64,000 nucleotides of DNA from Alphaproteobacteria bacterium (GTDB lineage: Bacteria > Pseudomonadota > Alphaproteobacteria > GCA-2746255), in contig JAGWAR010000002.1 in assembly GCA_021296325.1 (NCBI GenBank), positions 1 through 64,000 on the forward strand. Direction: 5' to 3'. Numbering within the stretch: position 1 is the stretch's first letter; each line of letters opens with the position of its first letter. Position numbers and translations under genes: made by a program. Positions 48,135-57,328 of this stretch are shown here, piece after piece. The notes beneath the pieces are model-generated. The model was not told the origin of the DNA. It saw only the letters and a program-made list of their open reading frames with translations, and did no database searches.

Positions 48135-48839
48135 ATGGCCGACATTACCTCCATTACCGCGGAAGTCCGCGAACGGGCCGGAAAGGGGGCCGCCCGTGCC
48201 GAACGTCAGGCAGGTCGCGTGCCCGCCGTCATCTACGGCAACAAGGAACAGCCCGTTACCGTTTCGGTTTCCCCCCGCACGCTGCAACAGGAACTGCACA
48301 AGCCCGGTTTCTTCACGCGCGTCTTCGAGGTCGAGGTGAACGGGAACAAGCATCTCGTGCTGCCCCGCGACGTGCAGCTGCACCCGGTGACGGATTCGCC
48401 GATCCACGTCGATTTCCTGCGCGTCACGAAAGACACGAAGATCAACGTCGGCGTGCCGGTCATCTTCCTGAACGATGAAAAATCGCCCGGCCTCAAGCGC
48501 GGCGGCGTGCTGAACATCGTTCGCCATGAGATCGAGCTGGCTTGCAACGCGATGGAGATTCCCCATTCGCTGACCGCCGATCTCGACGGGCTCGACATCG
48601 GGGACGCCATTCACATCAGTCACATCGCCCTGCCCGAAGGCGTGCAGCCGGTGATTTCCGACCGCGACTTCACGGTCGCCACGATCGCCGCACCTTCCAA
48701 GTTGAAGTCCGCCGAGGAAGAGGCCGCCGAGGCTGCCGAAGCCGAGGCTGCCGAAGCCGAGGCTACCGAAGCCGGCGAAGGCGAAGCCAAGCCCGAAGGC
48801 GAGGCGAAGAAGGAAAAAGAAGAAGAAAAGGGCGAATAG
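48135..48839 (+). CDS. rplY: 50S ribosomal protein L25/general stress protein Ctc
   Basis: The 234-aa long (CTC) form of L25, which binds 5S rRNA. The L25 domain is residues 1-~92 (ITAEVRERAGKGAARAERQAGRVPAVIYG), followed by the TL5-like C-terminal domain (NVGVPVIFLNDEKSPGLKRGGVLNIVRHEIEL ...). After about residue 195 there is an Ala/Glu/Lys tail made partly by tandem 15-bp repeats. ATG 48135 has AAGAAAGGAGAAC upstream. A GC-rich hairpin (CGCCGGC/GCCGGCG) lies in the 70-nt gap after prs. Confidence 0.96.
   Translation: MADITSITAEVRERAGKGAARAERQAGRVPAVIYGNKEQPVTVSVSPRTLQQELHKPGFFTRVFEVEVNGNKHLVLPRDVQLHPVTDSPIHVDFLRVTKDTKINVGVPVIFLNDEKSPGLKRGGVLNIVRHEIELACNAMEIPHSLTADLDGLDIGDAIHISHIALPEGVQPVISDRDFTVATIAAPSKLKSAEEEAAEAAEAEAAEAEATEAGEGEAKPEGEAKKEKEEEKGE
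48729..48773 (+). repeat. Three tandem 15-bp repeats in the rplY 3' end
   Basis: GAGGCTGCCGAAGCC is present twice perfectly and a third time with one change (GCT ACC). Each unit is in frame and encodes Glu-Ala-Ala-Glu-Ala or the Thr variant, so copy number could vary without breaking the gene. Confidence 0.85.
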
Positions 48840-48851
48840 GCGGGCCAGGCC

Positions 48852-49460
48852 ATGCTGCTTTTGGTGGGCCTCGGCAATCCGGGCCCCGAATCCGCGAACC
48901 ATCGCCACAATGCCGGCGCCATGGCGATCGATGCGATCGCCGCGCGTCACGGCTTCGGGCATTTCCGAAGCCGGTTCCACGGCAAGACCGCGACGGGCAC
49001 GCTGGACGGGGAGCAGATAATCGCGCTAAAGCCGGAAACCTTCATGAACGCCTCCGGCGAGGCCGTGGCCGCCGCCGTCCGTTTCTACAAGCTCTCGCTC
49101 GACGACGTGCTGGTCGTGCATGACGACATCGACCTCGCCCCCGGCAAGATCAAGGTCAAGCAGGGGGGCGGCGATGGCGGGCATAACGGGCTGCGCAGCA
49201 TCGACAGCCATCTGGGCCCCGACTACCGCCGCCTTCGCATCGGCGTCGGTCATCCCGGCCACAAGGACGAGGTGGCCGACTACGTGCTGAAGAATTTTTC
49301 GAAGGCCGAGCAGGCCTGGCTCGATCCCCTGATCGCGGCCATCGCCAAGGAAGCGGACCTGCTGGTCACCGACGAGGCGCGCTTCCTGACCCGCGTCGCC
49401 CTGCTGCTTGCGCCGCCGAAGCCCAAGGCACCGTCCGACGAGGGCGAACGTGGGGTTTAA
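48852..49460 (+). CDS. pth: Peptidyl-tRNA hydrolase
   Basis: Recycles peptidyl-tRNA released during translation. The 202-aa protein has LLVGLGNPGPESANHRHNAGAMAID with the catalytic His before Asn, KPETFMNASGEAV, VVHDDIDLAPGKIKVKQGGGDGGHNGLRSI and RLRIGVGHPGHKDEVADYVL. The Tyr/Thr usually found before RHN (YxxTRHN) is replaced here (ANHRHN). ATG 48852 is 12 nt after rplY. Its end overlaps ychF by 11 nt. Confidence 0.96.
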   Translation: MLLLVGLGNPGPESANHRHNAGAMAIDAIAARHGFGHFRSRFHGKTATGTLDGEQIIALKPETFMNASGEAVAAAVRFYKLSLDDVLVVHDDIDLAPGKIKVKQGGGDGGHNGLRSIDSHLGPDYRRLRIGVGHPGHKDEVADYVLKNFSKAEQAWLDPLIAAIAKEADLLVTDEARFLTRVALLLAPPKPKAPSDEGERGV

Positions 49461-50550
49461 CTGCGGCATCGTCGGCCTTCCGAACGTCGGAAAATCCACC
49501 CTGTTCAACGCGCTAAGCGCAACTGCGGCGGCCCAGGTGGCAAACTACCCGTTCTGCACGATCGAGCCGAATGTGGGCCGCGTCGCCGTGCCGGACCCGC
49601 GGCTGGACGCGATTGCAAAGCTTGCGAAATCGGCCAGCGTGGTCCCGACCTATCTGGAATTCGTCGACATCGCCGGGCTCGTGCGCGGCGCGAGTCAGGG
49701 CGAAGGCCTTGGCAACCAGTTCCTTGGCAACATCCGTGCGGTCGATGCGATTCTGCACGTGCTGCGCTGTTTCGAATCGGAAGACGTGACCCATGTGGAC
49801 GAAAGCGTCGATCCGGTCCGCGACGCCGAGACGGTGGACACGGAACTGATGCTGGCCGACCTGGCCAGCCTCGAACGGCGCACGGAGGCGCTGGCCAAGA
49901 AGGTGCGTGGCGGCGAGAAGGCGTTGAAGGCAGAGTTGGCCGTCATGGAACGCGCCCAGGCGACGCTGGCGGAAGGAAAGCCCGCCGCTATGACACCGGT
50001 CGAGGACGACGAACGGCCCATCTTCGAACGCCTGCAACTGCTGACGGCGAAGCCGGTCCTGTTCATCGCCAATGTCGAGGAGGCCGCCGCCGGCGATGGC
50101 AACGCCCGGTCAAAGGCGGTGGAGGACTACGCGACGGCGCGCGGCGCCGGCGCCATCGTCATCTCGGCCGCCATCGAGGCGGAGGTGGCGGCGCTGGAAA
50201 GCCCCGAGGAACGGGCGGATTTCCTGGCCACGCTGGGGCTGAAGGAAACCGGGCTCGCCCGCGTCATCCGGGCGGGATACGGGCTTTTGGACCTGCTGAC
50301 CTTCTTCACGGCGGGGCCGAAGGAGGCCCGCGCCTGGACGGTCGAGAAAGGCACGAAGGCGGCGGGCGCGGCCGGGGCCATTCACACGGATTTCGAGCGC
50401 GGCTTCATCGCGGCAGAGACGATCGCCTATGCGGATTTCATCGCCCACCAGGGCGAACAGGGCGCCAAGGACGCGGGCAAACTACGCCTCGAAGGGCGCG
50501 ACTACGTCGTCAAGGATGGCGATGTCATGCATTTCCGCTTCAACGTCTGA
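49450..50550 (+). CDS. ychF: Ribosome-binding ATPase YchF
   Basis: OBG-family P-loop NTPase that prefers ATP and binds ribosomes. The 366-aa protein has GIVGLPNVGKSTLFNAL (G1), YPFCTIEPNVG, the G3 segment FVDIAGLVRGASQGEGLGNQFL, a coiled-coil region, and the C-terminal TGS domain (LLTFFTAGPKEARAWTV ... RDYVVKDGDVMHFRFNV). The start is GTG 49450 with GAGGGCGAAC upstream; the track start at 49408 lies inside pth. The gene ends 3 nt before the convergent aldolase gene. Confidence 0.96.
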   Translation: MGFNCGIVGLPNVGKSTLFNALSATAAAQVANYPFCTIEPNVGRVAVPDPRLDAIAKLAKSASVVPTYLEFVDIAGLVRGASQGEGLGNQFLGNIRAVDAILHVLRCFESEDVTHVDESVDPVRDAETVDTELMLADLASLERRTEALAKKVRGGEKALKAELAVMERAQATLAEGKPAAMTPVEDDERPIFERLQLLTAKPVLFIANVEEAAAGDGNARSKAVEDYATARGAGAIVISAAIEAEVAALESPEERADFLATLGLKETGLARVIRAGYGLLDLLTFFTAGPKEARAWTVEKGTKAAGAAGAIHTDFERGFIAAETIAYADFIAHQGEQGAKDAGKLRLEGRDYVVKDGDVMHFRFNV

Positions 50551-50553
50551 CGC

Positions 50554-51198
50554 CTATGCCTTTCCCGCGCCATAGGTGCGGAACTTCTCGAGCACAATTT
50601 CCATCTCGGCGTCAGACAAGAGCGCCGGCTCTCCGATCTGCAGGGCTTGCGCGTATTGTTCGGACAAGGCCTCGACCTCGACGGCAAGGTCGAGCGCCTG
50701 GGCCGGCGTCTTGCCAAGGGCGATGAGCCCGTGATTGGCGAGCAGGCAGGCGCGCCGCCCTTCCAGCGCCGCAACCGCGTGGTCCGAAAGCTCCTGGCTG
50801 CCGAAGGTGGCGTAGGGCGCGCAGCGGATCGAAGGACCGCCCGCCACCGCCACCATGTAATGGAAGGCCGGGATCGGACGGTGAAGGCAGGCAAGCGCGG
50901 TGGCAAAGATCGGGTGGGCGTGCAGGACGACATCGACGTCGGGACGTGTCGCCAGGATGTCCCGGTGAAAACGCCATTCCGAGGAAGGCTCGCGATTGCC
51001 TTTGACGCCGCCCTCGAAATCCATCGCGACGAGGTCGGAAGGCGCCATCGCGTCGGGGTCGAGCCCGGAAGGCGTGATCAGGAAGCGATCGCCCTCGCGG
51101 GCACTTAAATTGCCGGAACGCCCGCGGTTCAACCCAAGCGTCACCATCCGGCGCACGGTTTCGATCATCGTCTCGCGCAGATCGGGGTTCGCCTTCAT
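50554..51198 (-). CDS. Class II aldolase, likely Ald2 of the MTA dihydroxyacetone-phosphate shunt
   Basis: A 214-aa zinc-dependent class II aldolase/adducin-fold protein, with [24 protein letters not shown], the acidic residue in [10 protein letters not shown], metal-binding histidines [16 protein letters not shown] and [12 protein letters not shown]. It is translationally coupled (ATGA) to mtnA and follows mtnP. In Rhodospirillum rubrum a fuculose-phosphate-aldolase-like Ald2 next to mtnA and mtnP cleaves 5-methylthioribulose 1-phosphate to DHAP and 2-methylthioacetaldehyde. The related dehydratase MtnB is the alternative, but mtnC/mtnD are absent nearby. Exact reaction is inferred. Confidence 0.85.
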   Translation of the reverse strand: MKANPDLRETMIETVRRMVTLGLNRGRSGNLSAREGDRFLITPSGLDPDAMAPSDLVAMDFEGGVKGNREPSSEWRFHRDILATRPDVDVVLHAHPIFATALACLHRPIPAFHYMVAVAGGPSIRCAPYATFGSQELSDHAVAALEGRRACLLANHGLIALGKTPAQALDLAVEVEALSEQYAQALQIGEPALLSDAEMEIVLEKFRTYGAGKA

Positions 51199-52307
51199 CC
51201 GGTCTTTTCCCTGGGCGCGCGGTGTTCGGGGTACAGCGCCTCGAGCCCCACGCGGGAAGGTTTCGCAATCCCGCGTTCGGTGATGAGCCCGGTGACAAGC
51301 CGGGCCGGCGTCACGTCGAAGGCGACGTTTTTGACCCGGCCCCCTTCCGGCAGGAGGCGGACGGTCGCCGGTTCGCCCTTTGGGTTGCTGCCGGTGACGG
51401 TCGCGACCTCCGCTGCGTCGCGTTCCTCGATCGGGATGTGGCCGACGCCTTCCTCCATCCGCCAGTCGATCGTCGTGCCGGGCAGCGCCACGTAGAAGGG
51501 GACCCCGTTGTCGAAGGCGGCGAGCGCCTTCAAATAGGTTCCGATCTTGTTGCAGACGTCGCCGCCGCCGGTCGTGCGATCCGTGCCGACGATGCAGAGG
51601 TCGACCTCGCCCTGCTGCATGAGGTGGCCGCCGGCGTTGTCGACGATGACGGTGTAGGGCACGCCGTGCTGGCCCAGCTCCCACGCGGTGAGGCCGGCGC
51701 CCTGGTTGCGGGGACGCGTCTCGTCCACCCACACATGGACCGGGATACCGGCGTCGTGGGCCATGTAGATAGGGGCAAGGGCCGTGCCCCAATCGACGGT
51801 GGCAAGCCAGCCGGCGTTGCAATGGGTGAGTACGTTGACCGGCGCGGCACCCTTGCGTTGACGGGCCGCCTCGATCAGGGGAAGGCCGTGGCGCCCGATC
51901 GCTTCGTTCTGGGCCACGTCCTCATCGGCGATGGCAGCGGCCCTGGCGTAAGCCGCGGCCATGCGCTCGCCCGGCGCCAAGGGTTCAAGGCGGGCGGCCA
52001 TGTCCTCGAGCGCCCAGCGGAGATTGACCGCCGTCGGCCGGGTAGCGAGCAGGACGCGGAGCACCTCCTTCAACGCCGGATCGGAAGCGTCGGTCCGCAT
52101 GGCGAGCGCCACACCATAGGCCGCCGTCACTCCGATGAGCGGCGCACCGCGGACCTCCATGTCGGCAATCGCCCGTGCGGCGTCTTCCAGCGTCTTCAGG
52201 GAAATGCGTTCGAGGCGAAAGGGAAGTTTCGTCTGGTCGAGGATGCCGACCGACCAGCCGTCGTCGTCGAGCCAGATGGTTCGCGTCGGTCTGCCTTCGA
52301 CTTTCAT
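51195..52307 (-). CDS. mtnA: S-methyl-5-thioribose-1-phosphate isomerase
   Basis: Isomerises 5-methylthioribose 1-phosphate to the ribulose form in methylthioadenosine recycling. The 370-aa eIF2B-like protein has [39 protein letters not shown] with the catalytic Cys, [20 protein letters not shown], and [24 protein letters not shown] with the catalytic Asp. It lies 24 nt after mtnP and overlaps the aldolase gene by ATGA. Confidence 0.95.
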   Translation of the reverse strand: MKVEGRPTRTIWLDDDGWSVGILDQTKLPFRLERISLKTLEDAARAIADMEVRGAPLIGVTAAYGVALAMRTDASDPALKEVLRVLLATRPTAVNLRWALEDMAARLEPLAPGERMAAAYARAAAIADEDVAQNEAIGRHGLPLIEAARQRKGAAPVNVLTHCNAGWLATVDWGTALAPIYMAHDAGIPVHVWVDETRPRNQGAGLTAWELGQHGVPYTVIVDNAGGHLMQQGEVDLCIVGTDRTTGGGDVCNKIGTYLKALAAFDNGVPFYVALPGTTIDWRMEEGVGHIPIEERDAAEVATVTGSNPKGEPATVRLLPEGGRVKNVAFDVTPARLVTGLITERGIAKPSRVGLEALYPEHRAPREKTG

Positions 52308-52331
52308 CCGAAAGCCTTTCCCTCTTTGCGC

Positions 52332-53213
52332 CTATGCCTTCAGCACGCGGCCGGCAACGGCATCGAGCCTAGCCACGAGCTTGGCATCCCGGACATCCTC
52401 GGCCGTCACGATGGCGTGGTCCAGCGCCCGGTTGCAGCCTTCCGGACAGGGCACCTCGCCGCCGGTAAGCGGCACGACGCCGCGCACCAGCTCGCGCGCA
52501 CGATCGGCATTTGCAAACAACACCTTCAGGATCGCCTCCACGGTAACGCTGTCATGGTCCGGATGCCAGCAGTCATAGTCGGTGACCATGGCGACGGTCG
52601 CGTAACAGATTTCCGCCTCGCGGGCGAGTTTCGCCTCGGGCATGTTTGTCATGCCGATCACGTCGAAACCGGCGCTGCGATAAAACTCGGATTCGGCAAG
52701 GGTGGAGAATTGCGGCCCTTCCATCACCAGATAGGTGCCGCCCTGGACGTAAGCAATGCCCGCGTTCCGGCACGCCTTCTCGACGGCCTGGCTCAGACGC
52801 GCGCAGACCGGCTTTGCCATGGCGACGTGGGCGACGAGGCCGGCCCCGAAGAAGCTTTTCTCCCTTTGCGTCGTGCGGTCGACGAACTGATCGACGATGA
52901 CGAAGGTGCCGGGCGCCAGCGTTTCGCGGAGAGAGCCCACCGCGCTTAAGGAGAGGATCTCGGTGACGCCGGCCCGCTTCATCGCGTCGATGTTCGCCCG
53001 GTAGTTGATGGCGCCCGGCGAAAGCCGGTGGCCGCGGCCGTGGCGGGGAAGAAAGACGAGCGGGCGCCCGGCAAGCTCGCCAAAAAGGAATTCGTCCGAC
53101 GGCGCGCCGAAAGGGCTTTCCAGCGAAATCCAGCGCGTGTTCGCAAGCCCTTCGATCTCGTAAAGGCCGCTGCCGCCGATGATGCCGAGCGCGCCCGATT
53201 GCCTTTCCGCCAT
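52332..53213 (-). CDS. mtnP: S-methyl-5'-thioadenosine phosphorylase
   Basis: Splits 5'-methylthioadenosine with phosphate into adenine and methylthioribose 1-phosphate. The 293-aa phosphorylase has GIIGGSGLYEIEGL, the phosphate-binding LPRHGRGHRLSPGAINYRAN, LSAVGSLRE, YLVMEGPQFSTLAESEFYR, and DVIGMTNMPEAKLAREAEICYATVAMVTDYDCW with the purine-binding Asp. It is the first gene of mtnP-mtnA-aldolase and begins 128 nt after petC, from which it is separated by a terminator. Confidence 0.95.
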   Translation of the reverse strand: MAERQSGALGIIGGSGLYEIEGLANTRWISLESPFGAPSDEFLFGELAGRPLVFLPRHGRGHRLSPGAINYRANIDAMKRAGVTEILSLSAVGSLRETLAPGTFVIVDQFVDRTTQREKSFFGAGLVAHVAMAKPVCARLSQAVEKACRNAGIAYVQGGTYLVMEGPQFSTLAESEFYRSAGFDVIGMTNMPEAKLAREAEICYATVAMVTDYDCWHPDHDSVTVEAILKVLFANADRARELVRGVVPLTGGEVPCPEGCNRALDHAIVTAEDVRDAKLVARLDAVAGRVLKA

Positions 53214-53282
53214 GCGGTCCTTAACCCCCCGATGCGCCGCTGGTGGCGGCTTCGGCCCTCATCCTAGCCCGGCCGGGGCCCC

Positions 53283-53314
53283 AGAAAAAGCAAAGGCCGC
53301 CGAAAACGGCGGCC
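53283..53314 (-). terminator. Rho-independent terminator of petABC
   Basis: On the minus strand GGCCGCCG-TTTT-CGGCGGCC (8-bp stem, 53295-53314) is followed by TTTGCTTTTTC. It lies 27 nt after the cytochrome c1 stop codon. Confidence 0.85.
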
Positions 53315-53340
53315 CTGGAATCCGTAAAGCCGGCAGGGGA

Positions 53341-54114
53341 TCAGTGCAGCTTCGACCAGACCCGCCGTTTCACCGCGTAGAGCATCGCCGTCAACAGGAT
53401 CATGAACAGCAGGACCTTGAGACCGAGGCTTTTCCGCGCCTCCAGTTCGGGCTCGGCCGCCCAGGCGAGGAAGGTGGTGACGTCCTTCGCCTGCTGCTCG
53501 ACGGAGGCCGGCGTACCGTCCTCGTATTCGATTAAATCTTCGTAAAGCGGCTGCGGCATGGCGATCTGATGCCCCGGGAAGGCGCGGTTGTAGGACATGC
53601 CATCCATCATCTCCATGCCTTCGGGCGCCTCGTCCGCGTAACCGGTCATCAGGCTGTACAAATAATCCGCTCCGCCTTTGCGCGCCTTCACGATGAGCGA
53701 GAGATCCGGCGGCAGGGCACCGTTGTTGGAATAGCGGGCGGCCTGATCGTTCGGGAAGGGAGAGACGAAACGGTCCGAAAGCTTGCCGGAACGGTCGAAC
53801 ATTTCGCCTTCGTCGTTGGGGCCGTCCGTGACTGTGGCCTCGGCGGCGATTTCCTTCGCCTCTTCTTCCGAGAAGCCGATGTCCATCAGATTGCGGTAGG
53901 CGATGCGCTTGAGCCCGTGGCAGGCCGAGCACACTTCCCGGTAGACCTGGTGGCCGCGGCGCAGCGCCGCCCGGTCGAAGCGGCCGAAGATGCCGTTGAA
54001 GGTCCATTCCTGGTGCTCGTATTCCGCGCCGCCGGCGGCAATGGCTGGCCGCGGACCGCCCGACAAAAGGCCGAACCCGATGGCAATGACAAGAAGGAGC
54101 GTTACCTTGCGCAT
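53341..54114 (-). CDS. petC: Cytochrome c1 of the bc1 complex
   Basis: Heme c subunit that passes electrons from the Rieske protein to soluble cytochrome c. The 257-aa protein has a Sec signal (MRKVTLLLVIAIGFGLLSGG ... AIAAG), heme motif VCSACHGLKRIAYRNL, the axial-Met region GMSYNRAFPGHQIAMPQPL, and a C-terminal membrane anchor (SLGLKVLLFMILLTAMLYAVKRRVW). It is last in petA-petB-petC, 4 nt after petB. Confidence 0.96.
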   Translation of the reverse strand: MRKVTLLLVIAIGFGLLSGGPRPAIAAGGAEYEHQEWTFNGIFGRFDRAALRRGHQVYREVCSACHGLKRIAYRNLMDIGFSEEEAKEIAAEATVTDGPNDEGEMFDRSGKLSDRFVSPFPNDQAARYSNNGALPPDLSLIVKARKGGADYLYSLMTGYADEAPEGMEMMDGMSYNRAFPGHQIAMPQPLYEDLIEYEDGTPASVEQQAKDVTTFLAWAAEPELEARKSLGLKVLLFMILLTAMLYAVKRRVWSKLH

Positions 54115-54118
54115 CGCG

Positions 54119-55339
54119 TTAATCCTTCGGCGGGCCGGTGGTCGTCACCGCCGCGGCGATGCTTTCCGGCAGGGGTTTCGTTTTCTCAACCAAACCCAGC
54201 AAGGGAAGGATGATCAGGAAGTGCGAGAAATAGTAGGCCGTCGCCACCTGGCCGATGAGGACGAACTTGCCCTCCGGCGGGTTGGCTCCAACCCAGCCCA
54301 GCACGATGCAGTCCACCAGGAAGAGCCAGAAGAACTGCTTGTAGATGGGACGGAAGCGTGCGCTTCGCACCTTCGAGCGGTCGAGCCAGGGAAGCACGAA
54401 GAGAATCAGGAGCGATCCGAACATCGCGATAACGCCGCCAAGCTTGTCGGGAATGGCGCGCAAGATTGCGTAGTAGGGCAGGAAGTACCATTCCGGCACG
54501 ATGTGCGGCGGCGTCGCCATCGGGTTGGCCGGAATGTAATTGTCCGGCTCGCCGAAGAAGTTCGGCGCGAAGAAGACGATCGCCATGTAGGCGATGAGGA
54601 AGACGCCGAGGCCGAAATAGTCCTTCGCCGTGTAATAGGGGTGGAAGGGGATGCTGTCCTGCGGCCCCTTCATGTCGATCCCGAGCGGGTTGTTCGACTT
54701 CACCGTGTGCAGCGCCCAGATGTGCAGGATGACAACGCCGACGATGACGAAAGGCAGCAAGTAGTGAAGCGCATAGAAGCGGTTGAGCGTCGGATTGCCG
54801 ACGGCAAACCCGCCCCACAGCCAGGTTACGATGCTTTCCCCCACCAGCGGCACCGCCGAGAACAAATTCGTGATCACCGTCGTCGCCCAGAAGCTCATCT
54901 GGCCCCAGGGCAGCACGTAGCCCATGAAGGCCGTCGCCATCATCAGAAGCAGGATGACGACGCCGAGCCACCACAGAAGCTCGCGCGGGGATTTGTAGGA
55001 GCCGTAATAGAGGCCCCGGAAAATATGGATGTAGACGACGATGAAGAACATCGTCGCACCGTTCATGTGCAGGTAGCGGAGCAGCCAGCCGTAATTGACG
55101 TCGCGCATGACGCGTTCGACGCTGTCGAACGCATAGTCCACATGCGGCGTATACTGCATGGCCAGCACGATGCCGGTGACGATCATGATCACCAGCGTAA
55201 TCCCGGCGAGCGAGCCGAAATTCCACCAGTAATTCAGGTTCCGGGGCGTCGGGTAATCGACCAACGAATGTTTTGCAAATTCAAAGATCGGCAGGCGGTC
55301 TTCGATCCATTTGCCGATGCCCTTGTCCGGTGAAATCAT
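54119..55339 (-). CDS. petB: Cytochrome b of the bc1 complex
   Basis: Eight-helix di-heme subunit carrying the quinol oxidation and reduction sites. The 406-aa protein shows [20 protein letters not shown], heme-ligand histidines in [24 protein letters not shown] and [24 protein letters not shown], the Qo-site PEWY motif ([20 protein letters not shown]), and [16 protein letters not shown]. It is a single long-form cytochrome b as in mitochondria. It lies 10 nt after petA. Confidence 0.97.
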   Translation of the reverse strand: MISPDKGIGKWIEDRLPIFEFAKHSLVDYPTPRNLNYWWNFGSLAGITLVIMIVTGIVLAMQYTPHVDYAFDSVERVMRDVNYGWLLRYLHMNGATMFFIVVYIHIFRGLYYGSYKSPRELLWWLGVVILLLMMATAFMGYVLPWGQMSFWATTVITNLFSAVPLVGESIVTWLWGGFAVGNPTLNRFYALHYLLPFVIVGVVILHIWALHTVKSNNPLGIDMKGPQDSIPFHPYYTAKDYFGLGVFLIAYMAIVFFAPNFFGEPDNYIPANPMATPPHIVPEWYFLPYYAILRAIPDKLGGVIAMFGSLLILFVLPWLDRSKVRSARFRPIYKQFFWLFLVDCIVLGWVGANPPEGKFVLIGQVATAYYFSHFLIILPLLGLVEKTKPLPESIAAAVTTTGPPKD

Positions 55340-55349
55340 TCGCGGCCCC

Positions 55350-55907
55350 CTAACCGATCCGCACGGTGGTGTCGTCGATGAAGACGTAGGGCGGCACTTC
55401 GAGGTTCTTCGGCGCCGGCCCCTTGCGGATGCGGCCCGAGCTGTCGTAGTGGGAGCCGTGGCAGGGGCAGAACCAGCCGTTCCAGTCGCCGCGCGGGTCG
55501 CCCTGCTTCTGGCCCAGCGGGATGCAGCCGAGATGGGTGCAGACGCCGACCAGGATCAACCATTCCGGCTTCTCTGCCCGTTTCTGGTCGGACTCGGGGT
55601 CGCGCAGATCCGCCACGTCGACGTCCTGGGCCGCCGTGATCTCGGCCGCCGTGCGGTGGCGGACGAAGACCGGCTTGCCGCGCCACTGAATGGTGATCGC
55701 CTGACCTTCCTCGATCGGCGAAATGTCGAGTTCCGTCGATGACAGCGCCAGCACATCGGCGGACGGGTTCATGCTATGGATGAACGGCCAGACGGAAAGG
55801 ACGGCCCCGGCGCCACCGACGGCGCCCGTGGCAAGGATTAGGAAATCCCGACGGCTTGCGCCGTCTTCGTCTGCCGTCGTCTTTCCGGGCCTCGCCTTAG
55901 CTGTCAT
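55350..55907 (-). CDS. petA: Ubiquinol-cytochrome c reductase iron-sulfur (Rieske) subunit
   Basis: [2Fe-2S] subunit of the bc1 complex, 185 aa. An N-terminal Tat-type anchor ([21 protein letters not shown]) leads to the hinge and the Rieske domain with [10 protein letters not shown] and [17 protein letters not shown] 55907 ([11 protein letters not shown]) is chosen; the track start at 55964 would read through the promoter region. It is the first gene of petABC and is divergent from trmL. Confidence 0.95.
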   Translation of the reverse strand: MTAKARPGKTTADEDGASRRDFLILATGAVGGAGAVLSVWPFIHSMNPSADVLALSSTELDISPIEEGQAITIQWRGKPVFVRHRTAAEITAAQDVDVADLRDPESDQKRAEKPEWLILVGVCTHLGCIPLGQKQGDPRGDWNGWFCPCHGSHYDSSGRIRKGPAPKNLEVPPYVFIDDTTVRIG

Positions 55908-55965
55908 GTTTTGGATGTCGCAAATGAAGAGATCGTGGATTGCGTTTCCGGACCAATGGTCCACG

Positions 55966-55993
55966 GGTATACTAAAATTTCAACGCCTTGCAA
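55966..55993. promoter_or_regulatory. Overlapping divergent promoters of petABC and trmL-hemF
   Basis: On the minus strand TTGCAA (55988-55993), 16 bp, TATACC (55966-55971) points to petA. On the plus strand TATACT (55968-55973) with a weak TTTCCG -35 points to trmL. The two -10 boxes share the same bases. Confidence 0.45.
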
Positions 55994-56009
55994 AGCCCTA
56001 GCCCCGGCA

Positions 56010-56486
56010 ATGCGCCTTGCCCTTTTCGAGCCCGATATTCCCCAGAACGTAGGTGCGATCCTTAGGCTCTGTGCCTGCCTGGGCCTGCCGCTCGACGTGA
56101 TCGAGCCGTGCGGTTTCGTTTTCGACGACCGCAGGCTCAAGCGTGTGGCGATGGATTACCTCGACAAGGTCACGCTTTGCCGCCACGATTCGTGGGCCGC
56201 CTTCCTGGGCGCGCACGAACAAGCGGCGCAGGCAGGCCGGCTGGTGCTGCTTTCCACACGCGCGGAAACTCCCTATACGGCGTTCGCCTTTCGCGAAGAC
56301 GACACGCTGCTGCTTGGGCGTGAAAGCAAGGGCGTGCCGGAGACCGTCCACGAAACCGCCGATGCGCGGGTGAAGATTCCACTGCAAAGCGGCCTTCGGT
56401 CATTGAACGTGGCGCTTGCCGCTGCGATGGTGGCGGGTGAAGCGCTGCGCCAGACGGCGGGCTTTCAACCGGGAAACGGAACATGA
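56010..56486 (+). CDS. trmL: tRNA (cytidine(34)-2'-O)-methyltransferase, SPOUT family
   Basis: Methylates the wobble ribose of leucine tRNAs. The 158-aa SPOUT protein has [50 protein letters not shown], and the knotted C-terminal [29 protein letters not shown] 56010 ([13 protein letters not shown]) is used; the track start at 55911 is far upstream, inside the promoter. It is coupled to hemF by ATGA. Confidence 0.93.
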   Translation: MRLALFEPDIPQNVGAILRLCACLGLPLDVIEPCGFVFDDRRLKRVAMDYLDKVTLCRHDSWAAFLGAHEQAAQAGRLVLLSTRAETPYTAFAFREDDTLLLGRESKGVPETVHETADARVKIPLQSGLRSLNVALAAAMVAGEALRQTAGFQPGNGT

Positions 56487-57328
56487 CGGCGGACGAGCAA
56501 AAAGCAAGGGCGAGTGCCTGGTTCGAGGCGCTTCGGGACCGGATCTGCGATCGCCTCGAGGCGATCGAGGCGGCCCATGACGGCCCCGGCGCCGAACGGG
56601 AGGCCGGCCGCTTTGCGCGCACACCCTGGCAGCGCGAGGAGGGCGGCGGCGGCGTGATGGCGATCCTCAAGGGCCGCGTCTTCGAGAAGGCCGGCGTCAA
56701 CGTCTCGACCGTCTTCGGAGAATTTACGGAAGCCTTCCGCAAGGAAATCCCCGGCGCCAACGAAAACCCCGCCTTCTGGGCAAGCGGCCTCTCGCTGGTC
56801 GTTCATCCGCGTTCGCCTCACGTGCCGGCGGTGCACCTGAACACGCGCCACATCGTAACGACGAAAGGCTGGTTCGGCGGCGGCAGCGACCTCACGCCCA
56901 CCTTCCCCGATGCGGAGGACACGCAGGCCTTCCACGCCGCCCTGAAGGCGACCTGCGACGGTTACGACGCCGATTGCTATCCGCGCTTCAAGGAAGCCTG
57001 CGACCGTTACTTCTATTTAAAACACCGGGACGAGCCGCGCGGCGTCGGCGGCATCTTCTACGACTATCTGGACAGCGGCGACTGGGAGAAGGACTTCGCC
57101 TTCACCCAGACCGTGGGCCTCGCCTTGCTCGACATCTATCCGGCGATCGTCGCCCGCCACGCACAAACACCCTGGACGGAGGAAGAGCGCCAAGCCCAGC
57201 TCGTCAAGCGCGGGCGTTACGTCGAGTTCAACCTGCTTTACGACCGCGGCACGAAGTTCGGATTGATGACCGGCGGCAACGTTGAGGCGATCCTGATGTC
57301 CCTGCCCCCCGTCGTCACCTGGCCCTGA
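56483..57328 (+). CDS. hemF: Oxygen-dependent coproporphyrinogen III oxidase
   Basis: Aerobic step from coproporphyrinogen III to protoporphyrinogen IX in heme synthesis. The 281-aa enzyme has [85 protein letters not shown] and [19 protein letters not shown]. It is coupled to trmL and faces cca tail-to-tail with no gap. Its place opposite petABC fits heme supply for respiration. Confidence 0.96.
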   Translation: MTADEQKARASAWFEALRDRICDRLEAIEAAHDGPGAEREAGRFARTPWQREEGGGGVMAILKGRVFEKAGVNVSTVFGEFTEAFRKEIPGANENPAFWASGLSLVVHPRSPHVPAVHLNTRHIVTTKGWFGGGSDLTPTFPDAEDTQAFHAALKATCDGYDADCYPRFKEACDRYFYLKHRDEPRGVGGIFYDYLDSGDWEKDFAFTQTVGLALLDIYPAIVARHAQTPWTEEERQAQLVKRGRYVEFNLLYDRGTKFGLMTGGNVEAILMSLPPVVTWP

